Assembly: GCA_944369635.1 (NCBI GenBank)
Contig: CALVXL010000022.1
Span: forward strand, 1-6,115
From: an uncultured Clostridia bacterium
GTDB taxonomy: Bacteria; Bacillota; Clostridia; Christensenellales; Borkfalkiaceae
Reading direction: 5' to 3'
Length of the DNA: 6,115 nucleotides
Part shown: in pieces, positions 1-4,894 of the stretch
Layout: every line of letters starts with the position of its first letter
Numbering within the stretch: position 1 is the stretch's first letter
The notes under the pieces: generated by a model
The model's database searches: none
Told to the model about the DNA's origin: nothing
The model's input: the letters and a program-made list of their open reading frames with translations, nothing else
Program-made: the position numbers and the translations under genes

Positions 1-106
1 CAATTCCTATTCCGCTTACACTACAGAGCATTGTTTCATATTTTATCAAGCGCTTCGCTCTATCAATTTGAACACTATCCAAAATTTGCCCGCTAAATTC
101 AATCAT
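1..106 (-). CDS. Unrecognised protein, N-terminal fragment cut by the window edge
   Basis: An open frame starts with ATG at 106 and stays open to the left edge, giving 35 residues that begin MIEFSGQILDSVQ. A modest ribosome binding site (TTAGGA) lies 9 bases before the ATG, a loose but plausible spacing. The first half is polar and basic (IDRAKRLIKYE). The last visible residues (MLCSVSGIGI) turn hydrophobic and could be the start of a membrane helix. It begins 22 bases after the stop of the 55-residue membrane protein and is probably co-transcribed with it. I do not recognise the family, and the fragment is too short to assign a function. The start and reading frame are reasonably supported by the spacing and the absence of stops, but no catalytic or binding motif can be seen. 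Confidence 0.55.
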   Translation of the reverse strand, partial: MIEFSGQILDSVQIDRAKRLIKYETMLCSVSGIGI

Positions 107-128
107 ATATTACGTCCTAATTATATAA

Positions 129-296
129 TTAATTTGCTTTATCGACTGTTCCGCAACACTCTTTTATATCGTCCGCATCCACAACATTAGGTACAATAAC
201 AATCATTAAAGCAAAATACGGCATTGCAAGAAACAAACAGATAAAAAACCCGACGAGAAAACCTTTTCTTTTCAACTTTCTTTTTCCTTCGCCCAT
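129..296 (-). CDS. Small single-pass membrane protein, 55 residues, unknown function
   Basis: ATG at 296, stop TAA at 131-129. A clear ribosome binding site (GAGGGGAG) ends 6 bases before the ATG, which decides the start. The protein opens with a very basic stretch (GEGKRKLKRK, residues 2-11), followed by a hydrophobic helix at about residues 13-36 (GFLVGFF to MIVIV). A short acidic and polar tail contains a Cys-Cys pair (ECCGTVD, residues 46-52). The positive-inside rule predicts a cytoplasmic N-terminus and an external tail. It could also be read as an uncleaved signal anchor; there is no obvious signal-peptidase or lipobox site. It lies 77 bases after the 207-residue membrane protein and 22 bases before the next gene, with no convincing terminator between. 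The family is not recognised. The start signal and helix support a real gene, but its short length keeps confidence moderate. Confidence 0.6.
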   Translation of the reverse strand: MGEGKRKLKRKGFLVGFFICLFLAMPYFALMIVIVPNVVDADDIKECCGTVDKAN

Positions 297-373
297 TTAC
301 TTCTCCCCTCTTATTCATAAAAATAGAAAATTTCCGTTCCGTAAAACATTTTTGTTAAAAGTTTTTTCTTCTT

Positions 374-997
374 TTAAACTTCCGAATTCTTTTCCGCAAG
401 CAAAAAGTTACGCATACGATCGTTTTTTACTACCGCCAGCGCCGCGTCCACCGCGTCGTTTTTTTCCTGTCCGTCGCAAGACAAAACTTTGAGCAAAAGC
501 TCCAACTCTTTCACTTTATTCGGATTTTTTGCGGCGTAAGACGTACTTAAATACAGATTATAATTCTCTTTTGCAAGAGTTTCGTTATGATAAAGCACAT
601 AGTACATCGTGCGGTAAAAATATTTTGCATACAAGAATCTTGAATCTACGATTTGCTCGCTTTCGTCCTGAAATCTGACGTCGTCGCCTTTCATAAAGTA
701 CACTCCGGCATAATTCGCATGATAAACGCTGTCTCTCTTACCGCCGTAAAACCATTTTTGCAGTTTATTCGACAGCGAAAGAACTTTATCGTATTCTTTC
801 CTTTCCACCATTTTCCGCATACGTTTACCGCTGACGATACTTATGATAACAGACAAAATACAAAATATACTTACAGGTGTTAGCGTTATTAAAATACTAA
901 TTCTTGATTCCAATCGACAAAATAGTTCTAAACTGCCACCAATGAATGAACCCAATAAAAGTAAAATAAATACCATCCAAGCACAACGCTTCATCAT
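374..997 (-). CDS. Two-helix membrane protein with a helical C-terminal domain, unknown function
   Basis: The 207-residue protein starts at ATG 997 and ends at TAA 376-374. The start is chosen because AAAGGAGG (1010-1003) lies 5 bases upstream. A second ATG follows directly (994) at 8 bases spacing and could be the one used. Two hydrophobic segments lie at about residues 6-27 (AWMVFILLLLGSF) and 33-57 (ISILITLTPVSIFCILSVII), joined by a very short loop. This makes a hairpin with both ends probably cytoplasmic, followed by a basic GKRMRKMVERK stretch. Residues 65-207 are soluble and rich in predicted helix, with many Tyr and Leu residues (KEYDKVLSLSNKLQKW, YAKYFYRTMYYVLYHNE). The spacing recalls TPR-like repeats, but I cannot confirm any. 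No catalytic motif is visible. It has its own promoter at 1144-1172 and heads the cluster of unrecognised genes running left. An upstream in-frame TTG at 1057 lacks a ribosome binding site. Confidence 0.72.
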   Translation of the reverse strand: MMKRCAWMVFILLLLGSFIGGSLELFCRLESRISILITLTPVSIFCILSVIISIVSGKRMRKMVERKEYDKVLSLSNKLQKWFYGGKRDSVYHANYAGVYFMKGDDVRFQDESEQIVDSRFLYAKYFYRTMYYVLYHNETLAKENYNLYLSTSYAAKNPNKVKELELLLKVLSCDGQEKNDAVDAALAVVKNDRMRNFLLAEKNSEV

Positions 998-1137
998 AAT
1001 CTCCTCCTTTTTTACGCCTATTAAAGCGCAAACATTAAACAAAAAAATAAACAACAAACCCGTAAAAACATTCGATATATGCTTTTTCGAATCGTTACCG
1101 CCCGACCTTGCCGAACGCGGCTTATCTTTTTCTTGTT
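998..1137 (-). other. Predicted 5' leader of the membrane-protein operon, about 140 nt
   Basis: This stretch, between the inferred transcription start near 1137 and the ATG at 997, holds no gene. It contains a GC-rich island in otherwise AT-rich DNA. Possible short hairpins are GCCG/CGGC (1110-1113 with 1118-1121), a competing CCGC/GCGG pairing (1098-1101 with 1117-1120), ATTCGA/TCGAAT (1070-1075 with 1087-1092), and a 7-bp stem with one G-U pair (1011-1017 with 1026-1032) just upstream of the ribosome binding site. No known riboswitch or T-box consensus was recognised. The structures are short and could arise by chance. Confidence 0.35.
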
Positions 1138-1143
1138 ATATTA

Positions 1144-1172
1144 ATATTACAATAAAAAATGTTTCTCGTCAA
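1144..1172 (-). promoter_or_regulatory. Sigma-A-type promoter for the membrane-protein cluster
   Basis: On the minus strand, TTGACG (1172-1167) is separated by exactly 17 bases from TAATAT (1149-1144). These match the -35 consensus TTGACA and the -10 consensus TATAAT at five and four of six positions respectively, with ideal spacing. The start of transcription would be near 1137. It lies downstream of the terminator of the glpK operon, so it should drive the genes at 997 to 1 independently. Confidence 0.7.
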
Positions 1173-1212
1173 GGATGAATTTTTACAATCAAATTTATAT
1201 TACATCGAATAT

Positions 1213-1248
1213 AAAAAAATGATTAACGTTTTACGTTAACCACTTTTT
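1213..1248 (-). terminator. Intrinsic terminator ending the glpK operon, possibly bidirectional
   Basis: A 10-bp inverted repeat (1220-1229 with 1233-1242, one G-U pair, 3-base loop) is followed on the minus strand by seven U residues (1219-1213). It lies about 65 bases after the stop of the PPC-domain gene. On the plus strand the same hairpin is followed by five T residues at 1244-1248, so weaker termination in that direction is possible. No plus-strand gene in the window needs it. Confidence 0.8.
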
Positions 1249-1308
1249 ACGGATTTAATATAACCCTATGAATTAATGCACGCAAAAAAACGAACCGTTA
1301 ATTCGCAA

Positions 1309-1746
1309 TCAAAATTTTGCTTGTTTTTCAAAAGCGAAGACATTGAGCCCGACGTCTTCGTCAAATTTTCTGCCGACTTTTCCGTCTATCAAGGCGATTT
1401 CGATTTCCCCCGTACCGCCGATAACGCATTCATTCAAATGTCCGCCGTGCGCAACGCCGTCTTCGGTTGCGAAACAAATATGAAAATGCGTATAGACTTT
1501 GCCGTCCTTTTGCGTAATATTGCCCATGAGTGATAAAATTTCAAGATCGCCTTTATATTCGTTCACGTTGTAGTTTTTTTCCGCCACGGAAAAATAGCCC
1601 GCTTTGACGTACTGCGCCGCGCCGATTCCGTTGACAAATGCGAGTTTCACTTTTTCCCTTTCACAGACCGCCGCGATCAAAGAAACGATTTCTTCCCCGC
1701 GGTCGATTCTCAACACGATTTTATCTTTGAATTTTACGTATTCCAT
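1309..1746 (-). CDS. PPC-domain (DUF296) protein
   Basis: The 145-residue protein (ATG 1746, TGA 1311-1309) is essentially one PPC/DUF296 domain, matching the family's usual prokaryotic length. Visible family features are the opening LRIDRGEEIVSLI (residues 12-24), VNGIGAAQYVKAGYF (38-52), and LEILSLMGNI (68-77). The signature THFHICF (86-92) and GGHL (101-104) follow. His87, His89 and His103 are the conserved histidines thought to bind metal in prokaryotic members. In plants the domain occurs in AT-hook DNA-binding proteins. Bacterial stand-alone members are often labelled DNA-binding, but their biochemical role is poorly known, and no AT-hook is present here. It starts 3 bases after the lipase stop (TAG GTT ATG) with only a weak ribosome binding site, suggesting translation by reinitiation or coupling. 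As the last gene of the glycerol kinase operon it could be a regulator or a small metalloenzyme. The family call is firm, the function is not. Confidence 0.85.
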   Translation of the reverse strand: MEYVKFKDKIVLRIDRGEEIVSLIAAVCEREKVKLAFVNGIGAAQYVKAGYFSVAEKNYNVNEYKGDLEILSLMGNITQKDGKVYTHFHICFATEDGVAHGGHLNECVIGGTGEIEIALIDGKVGRKFDEDVGLNVFAFEKQAKF

Positions 1747-1749
1747 AAC

Positions 1750-2646
1750 CTATTGCGTTACGCGCTCGATAAATTCGATAAACGCCGCGTACGCTTCCTC
1801 CTTTTCCACATCGTTAAAATATTCGTGCCGCGTATTCGGCAAAATTTTAAGCGTTACGTCCTTTATGCCTGCTTTTTTATAAGTTTCAAACAGTCTTTCC
1901 ACGTCTTTGCCGAAATTCCCCACGGGGTCTTTCGCCCCCGATAAAAGCAAAAGCGGCTTATCCTTGTCGATTCGCGCAAGCCCGCGCTTTGTGTAAAGGC
2001 CGCAAAGCGCGCTCATGAAACTTTTGTAAAAATTATAACTGCAAATAAACGAGCAATACGGATCGGAAGCGTAGCGCTCCGCTTCCGCGGGGACGGGACT
2101 GACAAAATTCCCTTCGGAAAACTTTTTATTATACGCCGAAAACGTCATTTTGTTCATCAGATAAGCCTTTGCCTGCTTTCCTTTCAATGCGCATCCCAGC
2201 GACGAAACGATTTTGCCGCCAAAAGACAACAATGGATTCATCCGCGCGCTTCCGCCGATGACGGCGGCATCATGCAGCCTATACCGCTGTATATACGCCT
2301 GTGCCAGAAACGAACCGTAACTGTGCCCGAACAGCACAAGCTTTTTATCGGGATAAACATTTTTATAACGTTTCGTCAGCCGATTGAGATCGCGCAGCGT
2401 ATTTTCGAAAATATCGCCGTCGGAATACCCAAGGGAATCCTTATCCGTTTCCCCGTGCGCCCTGTGATCGTCCGCAAATACCAGAAAACCGCGTTCGTTG
2501 AGCCGCTCCGCCGTTTCGTTGTAGCGCAGCGAATGTTCCACCATGCCGTGCGATATCTGCACGACGCCGCGGATTTCCCCCGCGGGCTTCCATTCCGTAA
2601 CGGAAATTGCCTTGCCGTCGAATGCTTCGATTTTATATTGTTCCAT
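1750..2646 (-). CDS. Alpha/beta hydrolase, monoacylglycerol lipase-like (serine aminopeptidase S33 family)
   Basis: This 298-residue protein (ATG 2646, TAG 1752-1750) has the layout of the monoacylglycerol lipase/lysophospholipase group. HGMVEH (residues 33-38) carries the oxyanion-hole region, DHRAHG (60-65) matches the usual DHRGHG, and GHSYG (107-111) is the nucleophile elbow with Ser109. Asp240 in GAKDPVG and His274 in NTRHEYF complete the likely catalytic triad. Residues about 130-215 form the variable cap that sets substrate choice. No signal peptide or membrane helix is visible, so it should act in the cytoplasm. The ribosome binding site AAAGGAG (2658-2652) lies inside the last codons of glpK, and the glpK stop TAA directly abuts this ATG, so the two are coupled. 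Next to glycerol kinase, hydrolysis of a glycerol ester to glycerol plus fatty acid is an attractive role. Other esters or lysophospholipids remain possible. Confidence 0.85.
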   Translation of the reverse strand: MEQYKIEAFDGKAISVTEWKPAGEIRGVVQISHGMVEHSLRYNETAERLNERGFLVFADDHRAHGETDKDSLGYSDGDIFENTLRDLNRLTKRYKNVYPDKKLVLFGHSYGSFLAQAYIQRYRLHDAAVIGGSARMNPLLSFGGKIVSSLGCALKGKQAKAYLMNKMTFSAYNKKFSEGNFVSPVPAEAERYASDPYCSFICSYNFYKSFMSALCGLYTKRGLARIDKDKPLLLLSGAKDPVGNFGKDVERLFETYKKAGIKDVTLKILPNTRHEYFNDVEKEEAYAAFIEFIERVTQ

Positions 2647-4125
2647 TTATTCTCCTTTATAAAGACACTGCTTTACAGCCTTGTTCCACCCCTCGTAAAG
2701 CTTATCGAAATACGCCCTGTCGTCAGAAGGCGAAAAAAGCTTTTCCGTTTTTCTGAGCGAAGAAAGCTCTTCCTGCTTAAAAATGCCCAGCCCGATGGCG
2801 CAGAGATACACCGCGCCGAGCGCGGTGCTTTCGCTCTCTTCGGGGCGATCGACCGCAACGCCCAGTACGTCCGATTGAAACTGCATGAGAAAATCGTTTC
2901 GGCTCGCGCCGCCGTCCGCGCGAATGACCTTAGGCTCATAACCGCTGATCTTTTCCATTACGCCCGAAAGATCGCGCGCGGAATAAGCCATAGCTTCCAG
3001 CACGGCGCGGGCGATATGATTTTTATTGACGCCGCGCGTGAGCCCCGTGATGATACCGCGCGCCTCGCTGTCCCAATACGGCGCGCCGAGCCCCGTAAAA
3101 GCCGGCACGATATACACCCCGCCGTTATCCTTGACCTTTTTCGCCATGCGCTCGGTATGAGAAGCCTTGCTTGTGAGGTTCAGCTCGTCGCGTATCCACT
3201 GCACCGCGCTGCCCGCATTGAACACGCTGCCTTCCAACGCATATGTGGTTTTGCCGCCGATGCGGTACGCAACCGTAGTGAGCACAAGGTCGTTTTCCGG
3301 CGGCGTATTTTCGCCGATATTATAGAGCATGAACATGCCCGTCCCGTATGTAATTTTGACCGATCCTTCGCCAAAACAGCATTGTCCGAACAGCGCCGAC
3401 TGCTGATCGCCCGCGATACCGCAAATGGGAATTTTTGCGCTTTCGTATTCAAATTCACCGACCTTTGCCGCGCTGTCTTTAACTTCGGGAAGTATGCTTT
3501 CGGGAATGGAAAAAAGCTCCAAAAGCTCCTTATCCCACTCTTGCGTATGAATGTTGAAAAGCATGGTGCGCGAAGCGTTTGTGGCGTCGGTAACGAACGC
3601 CTTGCCGCCCGTCAATTTAAAGATCAGGTACGAATCCACCGTGCCGACGCAAAGGTTATTTTCCTTGAGAAGTTTTTTCGCCTGCGGCACGTTGTCGAGC
3701 AGCCATCTGATCTTTGTAGCGGAAAAATAAGCGTCGGGAATGAGTCCCGTCTTGCGGTAGATGAGTTCGGAATATTCCTCCTTGATCTTCTCGCACGCTT
3801 CTGCCGTGCGGCGGCACTGCCATACGATGGCGTTGTAGATCGGACGCCCCGTTTTCCTGTTCCACATGATGACCGTTTCGCGTTGGTTGGTGATTCCTAT
3901 GCCGCTGATCTCCGCGGTGTCGGCAACGCTCTCGATGGTTTCGGCAAGCGCGGAAAGCGTTTCGGCATAAATCTCGGCGGCATTTTCTTCCACGTATCCG
4001 GGCTTGGGATAAAACTGTTCGAGCGGACGGGAAGCGATGCGCGCGATCTTCTTTTTTTCCAGATCGTAAAGCACCGCGCGGGTGCTTGTCGTGCCCTCGT
4101 CGAGGGCGATGATAAAGCGTTTCAT
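2647..4125 (-). CDS. glpK: Glycerol kinase
   Basis: This 492-residue FGGY-family kinase phosphorylates glycerol with ATP to sn-glycerol-3-phosphate in the cytoplasm. Length is close to that of known GlpK proteins. The start is ATG 4125 because MKRFIIALDEGTTSTR (residues 1-16) is the standard N-terminal phosphate-binding segment. Further signatures are GITNQRET (76-83; Arg82 and Glu83 contact glycerol), WQCRR (102-106), Tyr133, VTDATNASRT (178-187), and AGDQQSALFGQ (238-248) with catalytic base Asp240. TYGTG (259-263), ALEGSVFNAGSAVQW (296-310), FTGLGAPYWD (343-352) and DGGASRND (404-411) complete the set. The histidine phosphorylated by HPr in Gram-positive GlpK appears replaced by Glu226, and the glycine-rich allosteric loop of E. 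coli GlpK is absent. It is the first gene of an operon with the downstream lipase and PPC protein. No ribosome binding site precedes it and the promoter -10 box ends 6 bases upstream, implying a leaderless message. Stop TAA is at 2649-2647. Confidence 0.96.
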   Translation of the reverse strand: MKRFIIALDEGTTSTRAVLYDLEKKKIARIASRPLEQFYPKPGYVEENAAEIYAETLSALAETIESVADTAEISGIGITNQRETVIMWNRKTGRPIYNAIVWQCRRTAEACEKIKEEYSELIYRKTGLIPDAYFSATKIRWLLDNVPQAKKLLKENNLCVGTVDSYLIFKLTGGKAFVTDATNASRTMLFNIHTQEWDKELLELFSIPESILPEVKDSAAKVGEFEYESAKIPICGIAGDQQSALFGQCCFGEGSVKITYGTGMFMLYNIGENTPPENDLVLTTVAYRIGGKTTYALEGSVFNAGSAVQWIRDELNLTSKASHTERMAKKVKDNGGVYIVPAFTGLGAPYWDSEARGIITGLTRGVNKNHIARAVLEAMAYSARDLSGVMEKISGYEPKVIRADGGASRNDFLMQFQSDVLGVAVDRPEESESTALGAVYLCAIGLGIFKQEELSSLRKTEKLFSPSDDRAYFDKLYEGWNKAVKQCLYKGE

Positions 4126-4131
4126 GGTTCT

Positions 4132-4160
4132 ATTATACAACGCTTTTTTCCGTTTTTCAA
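4132..4160 (-). promoter_or_regulatory. Near-consensus sigma-A promoter giving a leaderless glpK transcript
   Basis: On the minus strand TTGAAA (4160-4155) and a perfect TATAAT (4137-4132) are separated by exactly 17 bases. Six bases (AGAACC) follow before the glpK ATG at 4125. RNA polymerase usually starts on the seventh base after the -10 box, which here is the A of the ATG. The promoter begins only five bases beyond the U-tract of the pflA terminator, so glpK is insulated from pfl transcription. No catabolite-response (cre) or other operator sequence was recognised nearby. Confidence 0.85.
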
Positions 4161-4164
4161 GCAC

Positions 4165-4209
4165 AAAATAAAAAAAGCCGTTTCAGCTGTTATTTTCTGC
4201 TAAAACGGC
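4165..4209 (-). terminator. Intrinsic terminator overlapping the 3' end of pflA
   Basis: An 11-bp stem (4209-4199 with 4187-4177, one G-U pair) with an 11-base loop is followed on the minus strand by the run TTTTTTTATTTT (4176-4165). The hairpin spans the last eight sense codons of pflA, and the TGA stop (4185-4183) lies in its 3' arm. On the plus strand no T-run follows the hairpin, so it acts in one direction, ending the pflB-pflA message. Confidence 0.9.
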
Positions 4210-4893
4210 ATTCATTCTATCTAACGTAATCGTATCGGTTTCCTCCAGATTTTTCAAGGGAAAATCGATATTCATTCTATCATACTTTTCAAGGCAGATT
4301 TTCCGAAACGGAAGAAACTCGATTTTATCGATGCAATCGGAAAAAGGCCTTAAAATTTCTTTCAGCTTGCGGACGTTTTCGTCGCTGTCGGTCAACCCTT
4401 TCACCACGACCTGCCGAATCCAAACGCGCTTATTTTCGCGCTTTGCAAGAGCCAAAAAGGCAAGCGTTTTTTCCAAACTTCCGCCCGTATATTTTTTATA
4501 GTCGCTTTCCGAAACAAACTTGACGTCAAGGATAATAAGATCGACCGCCCGCACGAGCCGTTCGGTAGAATTGTCCGAAAAGTTTCCGCTCGTATCCAGC
4601 GCCACGTGCAGATTTTCTTTTTTCAGCCGCTCGGCAACCTCCGCGAAAAAGGCGCCCTGCAGAAGAGGTTCGCCTCCGCTGAACGTAACGCCGCCGTTTT
4701 TGATAAAGGGTTTGAAACGCAAGATTTTTTGCACGAGCGTTTCCGCGTCCACTTCCTCCCCCTTCATCTCCCACGTTTCGGGGTTATGACAATAAATACA
4801 CCTGAGCGGACAGCCCGCGGCAAACACCACCGCGCGCACCCCCGGACCGTCCAGTGTGCCGAGGGATTGAAAGGAAGAAACGATCCCCTTCAT
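4183..4893 (-). CDS. pflA: Pyruvate formate-lyase activating enzyme (radical SAM)
   Basis: The 236-residue activase uses a [4Fe-4S] cluster and S-adenosylmethionine to abstract hydrogen from the PflB glycine, creating the glycyl radical. The N-terminal FQSLGTLDGPGVR (residues 8-20) is typical of glycyl-radical activases. The cluster-binding CPLRCIYC gives Cys28, Cys32 and Cys35 in the CxxxCxxC pattern, followed by HNPETW (36-41). SGGEP (72-76) is the SAM-binding motif, and DTSG (100-103), LDVK (122-125) and WIRQVVVKG (158-166) are further family landmarks. It has no extra ferredoxin-type cluster insert, unlike activases of many other glycyl radical enzymes, and length fits canonical PflA (about 245 residues). 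The ATG at 4893 is one base beyond the pflB stop (TGA T ATG), so translation is likely coupled. AAAGGGGATC-like sequence follows the start rather than preceding it, and no strong upstream ribosome binding site is evident. The 3' end is part of a terminator hairpin. Confidence 0.95.
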   Translation of the reverse strand: MKGIVSSFQSLGTLDGPGVRAVVFAAGCPLRCIYCHNPETWEMKGEEVDAETLVQKILRFKPFIKNGGVTFSGGEPLLQGAFFAEVAERLKKENLHVALDTSGNFSDNSTERLVRAVDLIILDVKFVSESDYKKYTGGSLEKTLAFLALAKRENKRVWIRQVVVKGLTDSDENVRKLKEILRPFSDCIDKIEFLPFRKICLEKYDRMNIDFPLKNLEETDTITLDRMNAVLAENNS

Positions 4894-4894
4894 A

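Noticed and set aside
998..1057. Upstream TTG extension of the 207-residue membrane protein adding 20 residues
   Set aside because: There is no ribosome binding site for the TTG, and the strong AAAGGAGG sequence lies inside the extension, in the right place for the ATG at 997.
843..1178. 111-codon plus-strand frame over the membrane-protein gene start and its promoter
   Set aside because: It is low-complexity, lacks a start signal and runs through the minus-strand promoter and leader. The minus-strand gene has a strong ribosome binding site and coherent membrane helices.
1270..1304. Inverted repeat GAATTAA/TTAATTC overlapping the PPC-gene downstream region
   Set aside because: The stem is only 7 AT-rich base pairs with a 21-base loop and no U-tract, so it probably arises by chance. 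The real terminator is at 1213-1248.
1276..1533. 85-codon plus-strand frame opposite the PPC-domain gene
   Set aside because: It is a shadow of the PPC frame, whose family motifs fix the coding strand.
4126..4164. Upstream GTG extension of glpK adding 13 residues
   Set aside because: The extension would be encoded by the promoter, has no ribosome binding site and adds residues not expected before the conserved GlpK N-terminus.
2272..4203. 643-codon open frame on the plus strand opposite glpK and the lipase
   Set aside because: It is antisense to two well-recognised genes, has no recognisable domain and is Arg/Phe/Ala-rich as expected from the codon bias of the opposite strand. No ribosome binding site was identified.
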